A DNA stretch of 49,246 nucleotides, from positions 1 to 49,246 of the forward strand of contig JAMLIM010000021.1 in assembly GCA_023954175.1 (NCBI GenBank), given 5' to 3'. A program made the translations under genes and the position numbers. The notes beneath the pieces were generated by a model. It did no database searches, was not told the DNA's origin, and worked only from the letters and a program-made list of their open reading frames with translations. Below, piece by piece: positions 1 through 6,944 of this stretch. The first letter of the stretch is position 1. Every line of letters begins with the position of its first letter. The stretch is from Rhizobacter sp. Its GTDB lineage: Bacteria; Pseudomonadota; Gammaproteobacteria; Burkholderiales; Burkholderiaceae_C.

Positions 1-1
1 A

Positions 2-115
2 CTGAGCCTGTGCCACTCGCTTGCGATGGCGATGGGCGGCACGCTGTCGGCGCAGAATATGCAGCCCCAAGGCGCCGAATTCCGGCTCGAACTCCCGCTG
101 GCTGAAAGCGGATGA
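2..115 (+). CDS. Sensor histidine kinase, C-terminal fragment
   Basis: The window opens inside this gene, and only the last 37 codons before a TGA are visible. They read as the end of a HATPase_c domain: a short helix followed by a glycine pair (AMGGTLSAQN) and a closing strand (GAEFRLELPL). This pattern is standard for the G2-box end of FixL/NtrB-type kinases. The stop overlaps the ATG of the following response regulator (ATGA), so the two are translationally coupled partners of one two-component system. The sensor domain lies upstream of the window, so the stimulus cannot be judged. Confidence 0.8.
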   Translation: MSLCHSLAMAMGGTLSAQNMQPQGAEFRLELPLAESG

Positions 116-732
116 CCACGCCCCTGATCCATCTCGTCGACGATGACGACGCCGTGCGCCGCAGCCTGGCGCTTCTGATCGGCACGGTCGGCCTGGAGGT
201 CGCCGAGTGGCCGCATCCGCAGGACTTTCTTGACGACTTCGATCGTGAATCAATCGGTGCCATCGTGCTCGACGTGCGCATGCCGGGCATCAGCGGGCTG
301 AGCGTGCTCGAACAACTGGTGGCGCAAGGTGTCGACCAGCCGATCATCATGCTTACCGGCCACGGCACGGTGGCGATGTGCCGGCGTGCCTTCAAGTCCG
401 GCGCTGCCGAGTTCCTGGAAAAACCGGTCGACGACGAGCGTTTGATCGAGGCGCTGCACGATGCGGTGCGCCAGCATGTGCGCACGCGCGTGCGTCTGGC
501 TGCTGACCGCGAAACGCGCGAACACTACGCGCGCCTGTCCGAACGCGAGCGCGAGGTGCTGGCGCTGGTCATCGAGGGTCTGACGGCCAAGCAGATCGCG
601 CGCAAGCTCGGCGTGTCGCACCGCACCGTCGAAACGCACCGCGCCAAACTCGCGGCCAAGCTGGAGACAGGGTCGCTGGCCCAGCTGATCAGGCGTTTCG
701 CGGCGCTGGTCGAGCAGGGTGATGCTGCGTAG
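112..732 (+). CDS. FixJ/NarL-type two-component response regulator
   Basis: 206 residues. It has an N-terminal receiver domain with the acidic cluster VDDDD near residue 9, phospho-acceptor Asp54 in LDVRMPG, Thr82 in MLTGHG and Lys104 in FLEKP. A LuxR-type helix-turn-helix follows from about residue 140 (LSEREREVLALVIEGLTAKQ onward). It should be phosphorylated by the kinase whose end overlaps its start and then activate transcription. The FixJ/TodT/TtrR-like architecture is clear; the target genes are not. The secreted GlcG-like and ankyrin genes that follow after about 100 bp on the same strand are candidates. The ATGA overlap with the kinase fixes the start. Confidence 0.93.
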   Translation: MTTPLIHLVDDDDAVRRSLALLIGTVGLEVAEWPHPQDFLDDFDRESIGAIVLDVRMPGISGLSVLEQLVAQGVDQPIIMLTGHGTVAMCRRAFKSGAAEFLEKPVDDERLIEALHDAVRQHVRTRVRLAADRETREHYARLSEREREVLALVIEGLTAKQIARKLGVSHRTVETHRAKLAAKLETGSLAQLIRRFAALVEQGDAA

Positions 733-836
733 AACTACCCAGACGCCGGCGTAGCCGTGCGAATGGCCGCGCACTCGCCGGCTTCCTACAGTGGCACGAC
801 GGCCTGTATTCGGCCTGCCACCTGAGGATCCCGACA

Positions 837-1331
837 ATGAACCCCACCCTGAAATTCACTGCTGTCGCCGTGCTGGCCTCGGCCGCCTCCGTGGCGCTGG
901 CCGATGGCGCGCGCACCGAGAAGAACATGACATTGGCGCTGGCCAACCAGATCGCAGCGGCCGCGGTTGCGGCCTGCCAGGCCAACGGATACGCAGTAGC
1001 GGCTACGGTGGTCGATCGGGCTGGCGGCGTACGTGCGGTCCAACGTGCCGACAACGCCGGCCCGCACACCCTCGCGGCGAGCGAACGCAAGGCCTTCACC
1101 TCGGCATCGGCGAAGAACGCCACCACAGCGATGATGGAAACGGCCCAGAAGAACCCGGGCGCGGCCAATCTGGTGAACATACCCGGCTTCTTGCTGCTCG
1201 GCGGCGGCATGCCGGTGAAGGCTGGCAATGAAGTCATCGGCGCCGTCGGCGTTGGCGGCGCGCCCGGGGGGCACTTGGACGATCAATGTGTGGTCGCGGC
1301 GCTGGACACCGTCAAGGATCAGCTCAAGTGA
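837..1331 (+). CDS. Exported GlcG/HbpS-family (DUF336) heme-binding-like protein
   Basis: 164 residues with an N-terminal signal peptide (hydrophobic run around residues 6-21, cleavage near ALA-DG). The rest matches the GlcG/HbpS fold: a conserved AxQIAxAAVAACQANGY helix, a VVDRAGGVRAVQRAD strand-turn segment, a lysine-rich SERKAFTSAS helix, and a final GAVGVGGAPGGHLDDQC segment. Members of this family bind heme or small ligands, or act as extracytoplasmic partners of sensors. A GAGGA-like ribosome site lies before the ATG. The stop codon overlaps the GTG start of the ankyrin gene. The neighbouring two-component system resembles the HbpS-sensor kinase arrangement, but a functional link is inference. 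Confidence 0.85.
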   Translation: MNPTLKFTAVAVLASAASVALADGARTEKNMTLALANQIAAAAVAACQANGYAVAATVVDRAGGVRAVQRADNAGPHTLAASERKAFTSASAKNATTAMMETAQKNPGAANLVNIPGFLLLGGGMPVKAGNEVIGAVGVGGAPGGHLDDQCVVAALDTVKDQLK

Positions 1332-1999
1332 AGGCGCTGTTGGCTGCCATGCTCATTGCCGCGGCCACCCTCGCCACTGCGCAGGTCGGCCCGTCGGCGG
1401 TCGAAGCGGCAGCCTACCGTGGGTTGTTTGCCGCCGCCTGGCACGGGGACGCGGAAGCGGTCGCGAGTGCCGAACGCTCCGCACTGAACGCACGAGATGG
1501 TCATGGCCGCACACCGCTGCATGTAGCCACCTTCGCGCGCCGACAAGACGTGATCCGCGCACTTGCCAAGGCCGGAGCCGATCTCGGCGCGCTCGACAAC
1601 GACCGCTACGACGCGGTCACGATCGCTGCGGTGGCCGACGACGAGGCCACGCTGGCGGTGCTGCTGGAAGTTGGTGCGAGTGCCAAGCTGACCACCAGCC
1701 GCTATGACGGCACGGCCTTGATCGCCGCCGCTCACCTGGGCCACGACGACGTGGTGCGCCAGCTCATCAAGGCCGGGGCGCCGCTCGACCATGTCAACAA
1801 TTTGCACTGGACGGCGCTGATCGAGGCGGTGGTGCTGGGGGACGGCGGGCCCCGCCACCAGCGTGTGGTGCAGGACCTGCTGGCGGCCGGAGCCAACCCC
1901 CAACTCCCTGACCGCGATGGCCGCACGCCGCTTGCGCTAGCCCGTTCGCGAGGCTACTTGGTGATGATCCGCCAGTTCGAGGAAGCCGGGGCGCGATAA
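1328..1999 (+). CDS. Exported ankyrin-repeat protein
   Basis: 223 residues from a GTG start that overlaps the preceding TGA (GTGA). This start leaves a clean signal peptide (VKALLAAMLIAAATLATAQ). An upstream in-frame start would add residues before the hydrophobic core and inside the previous gene. About five ankyrin repeats follow: GRTPLHVATF near residue 55, then units around 90, 122, 155 and 200, each ending with a LL/LIxAGA-type helix. Ankyrin repeats mediate protein-protein contacts. In the periplasm such proteins often accompany catalase or heme proteins, which fits the overlapping GlcG/HbpS-like gene. No catalytic motif is present. Confidence 0.85.
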   Translation: MKALLAAMLIAAATLATAQVGPSAVEAAAYRGLFAAAWHGDAEAVASAERSALNARDGHGRTPLHVATFARRQDVIRALAKAGADLGALDNDRYDAVTIAAVADDEATLAVLLEVGASAKLTTSRYDGTALIAAAHLGHDDVVRQLIKAGAPLDHVNNLHWTALIEAVVLGDGGPRHQRVVQDLLAAGANPQLPDRDGRTPLALARSRGYLVMIRQFEEAGAR

Positions 2000-2456
2000 C
2001 GGGTCACGCGGTTCAGGCGCTGGTGGTGCGGGATCTCCGCGATCGGCCGTCAGACTGATAGCTTTGGCTGCCGCCGCAAAGGCCACGCGACCGACACTCA
2101 CTGCACGCCGCGCAGCTCACAAATCGGAAGTCGTCGAATCCGCAGTTGTGTCGAAGTGGGTAGCCAGGAAGTCGCCTGTGGCCAACGTCTGGAACTGGCC
2201 GGCAGCGTGAGCACCGGGCAACTCCAGGAGTCTGTCTTTCGGCGCTTGGTCACGGCCAGCCAATGTCCAATGCTTGGCGCATCTTTCGACCGGCACTCTC
2301 CGCCGGTAGGCGCCAAAGAGGGCCAGTGCGACGCTTTGCATGGTTCGACCAGCGGGGGAGCGACGAGGCGCGCCCGCGCCAGGCTTGGCCGCTGGAGATG
2401 TATGTCATCGTCGGCCATGCCTGCGACACAGGGGCCAACCACAGATGCGGTGTGGC
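2000..2456. other. Intergenic region without a recognisable gene
   Basis: 457 bp between the convergent ends of the ankyrin gene and the MBL gene. Open frames exist on both strands, but none has a recognisable domain, a ribosome site or the codon pattern of the neighbours. Base composition is slightly less GC-rich than the flanking genes. It may hold the remains of a decayed gene; I cannot identify one. Confidence 0.5.
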
Positions 2457-3182
2457 TCAGTGCACGAGCGCCTCCGCCAACTGGCGCAGGAGTGCGGCGC
2501 CGTCGCCGCGCCAGGCGCTGCCATGCATGCAGGCCAATGTGCCCGGCTCTTGCTGAGCCAGACGCGCGAGCGTGGTCGCCGTGTGCGGCGCGTGCGCGAA
2601 GTAGTCCAGCGGTTGGCGGAACGCCTCGCTCGGGCCGAGGATGTCGGACTCGGTGAGCGCGATGTCGCCTCGCCCCCCCTGCGTGAACAGGTCGCCGCAA
2701 AAGAGGGTGCCGTTCGACACATCCATCAGCAGGCCCGCGTCCCAGCCGTGCGGCACGTGCGGTGTGTCGAACCACTGCACCGTGTGGCGACCGAGCACGA
2801 GCTGTTCGCCGTCGGCCAGCGCACGCGGCGGCCGGTCGGCCAGGTCGTTGATCGACACCATCGCCGCGATCTGGCTGCACAGCGGCACGGCATGCGGCGC
2901 CACGCCGAGCAAGAGGTTCAGCGATCCGCACTCGTCGGCCTCGGTGTGCGAGAACCCGACGTAGCGCAGGCGCTCCACCGGCATCAGCGACGCGATGGCA
3001 TCGCGTACCACCGGGAACAGCTGGCGCGGACCGGTATGAAACAGCAGCGGTTCGTCGTCGACGAGCAGGTACTGGTTGAAGTTGAACGCGGGTCCGCCGA
3101 GAACATCGACCGGTGTGTTGATGCGGTAGATGCCCTCGGCGATCTCGTGGACGTTGGTGCCGCTTTGTGGGTTGGTGATCAT
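2457..3182 (-). CDS. MBL-fold protein with flavodiiron-type (ODP-like) metal ligands
   Basis: 241 residues, cytoplasmic, with GAGGAG six bases before the ATG. The metal ligands follow the flavodiiron (FDP/ROO) pattern rather than hydrolytic HxHxDH: H79-x-E81-x-D83 in FSHTEADECG, H145 in PHVPHGWDAG, D164 in FCGDLF and H220 in CMHGSAW. The flavodoxin domain of full flavodiiron proteins is absent, which places it with the small ODP-like oxygen- or NO-binding diiron proteins. The residue after Asp83 is Glu84, where canonical family members have His. It is the third gene of a leftward arsI-sigma-MBL set, 75 bp after the sigma gene. An O2, NO or peroxide-linked redox or sensing role is inference. 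Confidence 0.82.
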   Translation of the reverse strand: MITNPQSGTNVHEIAEGIYRINTPVDVLGGPAFNFNQYLLVDDEPLLFHTGPRQLFPVVRDAIASLMPVERLRYVGFSHTEADECGSLNLLLGVAPHAVPLCSQIAAMVSINDLADRPPRALADGEQLVLGRHTVQWFDTPHVPHGWDAGLLMDVSNGTLFCGDLFTQGGRGDIALTESDILGPSEAFRQPLDYFAHAPHTATTLARLAQQEPGTLACMHGSAWRGDGAALLRQLAEALVH

Positions 3183-3257
3183 CGGAACTCCTCGGGTTGA
3201 CGGAGGTTGGGGACGGGTTGTGGCGCTCGGTGCGCCGGCGCGACATCGCGGCGACGT

Positions 3258-3857
3258 TCAGTGCCGGCGACAACCGGGTGCGGTCGGTTGGCAGGCCTGC
3301 AAGGCGCGCATATCGACCTGCACGATCCGGCCATCATCACCACGCACGACGCGACAGCAGCGCAGCAGCTCTTCGGCCAGCAGACGCCGGCCGCGCATGG
3401 CGCGCGTCTTGACGGCCGAGACCGAGACGCCTCCCTCGCTCGCCAGGCGACCCAGCGTGTGGCCGTCGAACTCGGTGGCCAGCACGGTGTCTCGGTACAG
3501 GGGCGGCAGCCGCTCGGTCATTGGCCGCAGGCAGGCGGCGAGCGAATGCCGCAGCATTTGATCCTCATCGTCGAGTGGCGCAGCGAGGTCGTCGCTGAGC
3601 TCATCTTGCGGGCGATGTCGGCGGTGGTGATCCATCGCCGCGTTGCGCGCCACAGCGTAGAGCCAGCCGACGAGGTTGGCCGGCGCCCGGCCGTCGCGCT
3701 CGATCTCCGCCAGGGCCTTGATCATCACGTCGTGCAGCAGGTCCTCGGCCGCGGCGGCGTCCCCCGTCAGCCTGCGAAGGAACGCAAGCAGGGAGCGGTG
3801 CAACTCCACGTACAGATCCTGGATCTCTGCTGCCTTGCGAGAAGCTGGAGGGGTCAT
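3258..3857 (-). CDS. ECF RNA polymerase sigma factor, SigZ-like
   Basis: 199 residues. Region 2 spans about residues 15-85: helix LYVELHRSLLAFLRRLTGD, then DLLHDVMIKALAEI, then WLYAVARNAAMDHHRRHR. Region 4 follows (LPPLYRDTVLATEFDGHTLG, then VSVSAVKTRAMRGRRLL). After region 4 comes a short tail with a cysteine pair and a Gly-Arg turn (LRCCRVVRGDDGR), as in SigZ-type factors, possibly metal- or redox-responsive. No anti-sigma gene is adjacent. The start chosen is the ATG 8 bp after the ArsI stop; the open frame continues upstream but only through ArsI sequence. Co-transcription with arsI and the diiron MBL gene suggests a stress or metalloid-response regulon. Confidence 0.85.
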   Translation of the reverse strand: MTPPASRKAAEIQDLYVELHRSLLAFLRRLTGDAAAAEDLLHDVMIKALAEIERDGRAPANLVGWLYAVARNAAMDHHRRHRPQDELSDDLAAPLDDEDQMLRHSLAACLRPMTERLPPLYRDTVLATEFDGHTLGRLASEGGVSVSAVKTRAMRGRRLLAEELLRCCRVVRGDDGRIVQVDMRALQACQPTAPGCRRH

Positions 3858-3865
3858 CGCAAACC

Positions 3866-4324
3866 TCAGATGCTGGAAGTGCTGGCGGCCCCCGGCGCAG
3901 CGGGCGCACAGCAGGCGCCGGTCGAATTGTCGCGCGCCGCGCGCTGGATGCCATAGGTCGTCGCCGGGCCGTGGGTAACGAAGGCCTCCCAGGGGATGGC
4001 CTGCGGGTCGTGTACCCAACCCTTGTCGGAGCGGGCGTAGCAGCAGGTCGTGGCCGCCCGGTCCTGCACCGCGAGGTCGGCCGCGCGCAAGCGGGCCGTC
4101 AACCGATCGAAATCGTTCGTCGTCTCGAGCTGCAACCCGAGGTGATCCAGGCCCGGCGCGTGGCCGAGTTGGGAGATCGCGAAGTTCAGCCGCGGGTCGT
4201 CGAGCATCCACTTGGCGTAGTCGCTGCGCTCTACCGCGGGCGACTTTCCAAACAACGCGCTGTAGAAGCGGGCCGATGCAGCCAGATCCTGGACCGAGAG
4301 ATGGACATGGAGGCGCTTGGTCAT
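3866..4324 (-). CDS. arsI: ArsI/CadI-family C-As lyase (VOC-fold dioxygenase)
   Basis: 152 residues. It is a single vicinal-oxygen-chelate domain matching ArsI: metal ligands H8 (HVHLSVQD), H61 (LDHLGLQLE) and E113 (PWEAFVTHG), plus the vicinal cysteine pair C94-C95 in ATTCCYARSDKGWV that binds trivalent organoarsenicals. ArsI cleaves the C-As bond of methylarsenite and aromatic arsenicals; the related CadI proteins are induced by cadmium. A second cysteine pair near the C-terminus (ACCAP, residues 138-139) may also bind metal. GGAGA lies six bases before the ATG. It is the first gene of the arsI-sigma-MBL set and is divergent from marC. No arsR, arsB or arsC is in the window. Confidence 0.88.
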   Translation of the reverse strand: MTKRLHVHLSVQDLAASARFYSALFGKSPAVERSDYAKWMLDDPRLNFAISQLGHAPGLDHLGLQLETTNDFDRLTARLRAADLAVQDRAATTCCYARSDKGWVHDPQAIPWEAFVTHGPATTYGIQRAARDNSTGACCAPAAPGAASTSSI

Positions 4325-4479
4325 CGGGTTCTCCGTGGGGTGGTCAATGGTTGATAGACGCACGGCACCGCCAAAGGTCGCAACCGTGGGCGACCCTGCG
4401 GCCCTTGCCGCTGGACGCGACGCCGTGCGCTTTGGGCGCACCCCGCGGTGCGCGGCGCAACATCGGCGATGATGCTGGG

Positions 4480-5160
4480 ATGATCGATCTCGCCACGCTG
4501 GCGCTGTACTTCGGCAAGAGCTTCCTGCTCGTGCTGGCGACGCTGCTGCCGATACTGAACCCCGCCGCGACGGCGCCGATCTTCCTCGGCCTGACCGAAG
4601 GCGCGAGCCAGGACACGCGGCGCGAACTGGCGCGCCGCATCGCGCTCAACACGGTGCTGATGATGCTCGGCGCCATGCTCGTCGGTGCCTACGTGCTGGA
4701 CGTGTTCGGCATCTCGCTGCCGATCGTGCGGGTCGCCGGCGGGCTGCTGATCAGCGCCAACGCGTGGCGGCTGCTGAACACGAGCGATGCGTCGAGCGAC
4801 AGCCGGCGCGCGCTGGCCGAAGGGTTCACGCCCGAGATGGTGCGCACGCACTCGTTCTACCCGCTCACCTTCCCGATCAGCTGCGGGCCGGGCTCGCTGG
4901 CCGCCGCCATCACGATCGGCGTCACGCTCAGCGAATCCCTGCTCGCGCTGTCGCTGGCGCGCTTCGCCGGCGGCGTTGCGGCGCTGGGCGTGATCGGCGC
5001 CGTGATGTTCCTCGCCTTCCGCTACGCCACCCAGATGCTGCGGCCGCTGGGCGACACCGGCACCGTCGTCTTCCTGCGGCTCAGCGCCTTCATCCTGCTG
5101 TGCCTGGGCGTGCAGATCATCTGGGACGGCTTGAGCGAGCTGCTGCGCAGCGTCGCCTGA
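4480..5160 (+). CDS. MarC-family integral membrane protein
   Basis: 226 residues with six hydrophobic segments. It carries the family signatures LLPILNPAATAPIFLGLT near residue 22 and HSFYPLTFPISCGPGSLAAA near residue 126. Despite the name, MarC proteins have no demonstrated drug-efflux role; they are inner-membrane proteins of unknown transport activity. The chosen ATG puts the first membrane helix at the usual distance from the N-terminus (MIDLATLALYFGKSF). The longer open frame upstream has no hydrophobic character. Divergent from arsI across about 155 bp. Confidence 0.9.
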   Translation: MIDLATLALYFGKSFLLVLATLLPILNPAATAPIFLGLTEGASQDTRRELARRIALNTVLMMLGAMLVGAYVLDVFGISLPIVRVAGGLLISANAWRLLNTSDASSDSRRALAEGFTPEMVRTHSFYPLTFPISCGPGSLAAAITIGVTLSESLLALSLARFAGGVAALGVIGAVMFLAFRYATQMLRPLGDTGTVVFLRLSAFILLCLGVQIIWDGLSELLRSVA

Positions 5161-5277
5161 AGCGCTGGCGCGCGGCGCGCGGAGCAGGGTCGCGCCGCAC
5201 CGGGCGCTATGCTTGGCCTTCATTCCCCCACTTCAGACCGATCCACGCCGGCCGGCAAGCCGGAGAAAGCGCCACCC

Positions 5278-6909
5278 ATGACAGCCCGCAGCGATCCCAT
5301 GTCCCCCGACGGCAGGGTCAACCCGATCGACACCGACTACAAGGTCGGCCAGGACAATGTCGTCGTCAACCTGGGGCCGCTGGGCCTGGACATCCACAAC
5401 CGGGTGTTCGCGATCTCGGCGCTCAGCGTGATCGCCTTCGTGTTGCTGACGCTGGCCTTCCAGAACCAGGCCGAGCCGGTGTTCACTGCAATACGCGGCT
5501 GGCTGACCTCGAACCTGGACTGGTTCTTCCTCAGCGCCGGCAACATCTTCGTGCTGGTGTGCATCGGCCTGGCCGTCTCGCCGTTGGGCAAGGTGCGGCT
5601 GGGCGGCACGCTGGCAAAGCCGGACTACGGCTACCTGGGCTGGTTCTCGATGCTGTTTGCCGCCGGCATGGGCATCGGCCTGATGTTCTACGGCGTGTCC
5701 GAGCCGCTGTCCCACTTCGGCAGCTCGATGGGTGGCGTCACGATGGAGGGCGGCGTGCGCACGGACTGGGCCCCGCTGGGTGCCGCGGCCGGCGATGCCG
5801 GCGCCGCCCGGCAGCTGGCGATGGCCGCGACGATCTTCCACTGGGGCCTGCACCCGTGGGCGATCTACGCCATTCTTGCGCTCGGCCTGGCCCTGTTCTC
5901 GTTCAACAAGGGGCTGCCGCTGACCATGCGCTCGGTGTTCTACCCGCTCTTGGGCGAGCGCATCTGGGGCTGGCCCGGCCACATCGTCGACATCCTGGCG
6001 GTGCTGGCGACGATGTTCGGTCTGGCCACCTCGCTCGGCCTCGGCGCGGCGCAGGCCGCGGCCGGCCTGAACTACCTGTTCGGCATCCCGCTGGGCAGCA
6101 CGACCCAGATCGTGCTCGTCATCGGCATCACCGCGATCGCGCTGACTTCGGTGCTGGCCGGTCTGGACGCCGGCGTCAAGCGGCTGTCCGAGATCAACAT
6201 GGTGCTGGCGCTGGCGCTGCTGCTGTTCGTCATCGTCGTCGGCCCGACGCTCGCCCTGCTGAGCGGCTTCTTCGGCAACCTGGGCGCCTATGTCGAGTAC
6301 CTGCCGGCGCTGGCCAACCCCTTCGGCCGCGAGGACACCAACTTCTCGCAGGGCTGGACCGCCTTCTACTGGGCCTGGTGGATCTCCTGGTCGCCGTTCG
6401 TCGGCATGTTCATCGCGCGCGTGTCGCGCGGCCGCACGGTGCGCGAGTTCATCGTCTCGGTGCTGATCGTGCCGTCGCTCGCCTGCGTGCTGTGGATGAC
6501 GGTGTTCGGCGGCACCGCGATCTCGCAGGTGGTCAACGACGGCTACCAGGCGGTGGTCGGCGCCGACCTGCCGCTGCAGATCTTCCAGATGCTCGACGCG
6601 CTGCCCCTGGCGCAGATCACCTCCTTCCTCGCCATCGTGCTGGTGATCGTGTTCTTCGTCACATCGTCCGATTCGGGCTCGCTCGTGATCGACGTGATCT
6701 CGGCCGGCGGCAAGATCGATGCGCCGACCCCGCAGCGCGTGTTCTGGTGCGTCTTCGAGGGCCTGGTGGCGATCGCGCTGATCCTCGGCGGCGGCCTCGT
6801 GGCGCTGCAGGCGATGGCGGTCTCGACCGGCTTCCCGTTCACGATCGTGCTGCTGATCTCGACCATCGCGGTGGTCAAGGGGCTGATGTCGGAACCGCGC
6901 ACGCATTGA
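5278..6909 (+). CDS. BCCT-family betaine/choline/carnitine transporter
   Basis: 543 residues with twelve predicted membrane segments. The glycine-rich unwound helix GMGIGLMFYG lies at residues 130-139, and the substrate tryptophan box WAWWISWSPFVG at 365-376, followed by the conserved amphipathic segment RVSRGRTVREF. A GMGIG stretch is typical of Na+-coupled BetP-like members. The long cytoplasmic C-terminal osmosensor of BetP is absent; the protein ends soon after the last helix (VKGLMSEPRTH). The ATG at 5278 has GGAG upstream and begins directly before the hydrophilic tail. Substrate is probably a quaternary ammonium or related compound. It is followed at 35 bp by the cNMP-CBS-DUF294 gene. 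Confidence 0.93.
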   Translation: MTARSDPMSPDGRVNPIDTDYKVGQDNVVVNLGPLGLDIHNRVFAISALSVIAFVLLTLAFQNQAEPVFTAIRGWLTSNLDWFFLSAGNIFVLVCIGLAVSPLGKVRLGGTLAKPDYGYLGWFSMLFAAGMGIGLMFYGVSEPLSHFGSSMGGVTMEGGVRTDWAPLGAAAGDAGAARQLAMAATIFHWGLHPWAIYAILALGLALFSFNKGLPLTMRSVFYPLLGERIWGWPGHIVDILAVLATMFGLATSLGLGAAQAAAGLNYLFGIPLGSTTQIVLVIGITAIALTSVLAGLDAGVKRLSEINMVLALALLLFVIVVGPTLALLSGFFGNLGAYVEYLPALANPFGREDTNFSQGWTAFYWAWWISWSPFVGMFIARVSRGRTVREFIVSVLIVPSLACVLWMTVFGGTAISQVVNDGYQAVVGADLPLQIFQMLDALPLAQITSFLAIVLVIVFFVTSSDSGSLVIDVISAGGKIDAPTPQRVFWCVFEGLVAIALILGGGLVALQAMAVSTGFPFTIVLLISTIAVVKGLMSEPRTH

Positions 6910-6944
6910 CGGCCGCGGGCCGGCCGGCGCAGAGCGCGACGCCC

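Noticed and set aside
2098-3273. 391-codon leftward frame overlapping the MBL gene and the 2000-2456 gap
   Set aside because: It is out of frame with the MBL domain and Arg-rich throughout; the part in the gap has no recognisable motif.
4764-6944. Very long open frame continuous with the DUF294 gene but running through the BCCT gene in another frame
   Set aside because: The upstream part is Arg/Ala/Gly/Pro-rich frame-shadow sequence overlapping the BCCT gene, which has clear domains. Homology of the DUF294 protein begins at 6945.
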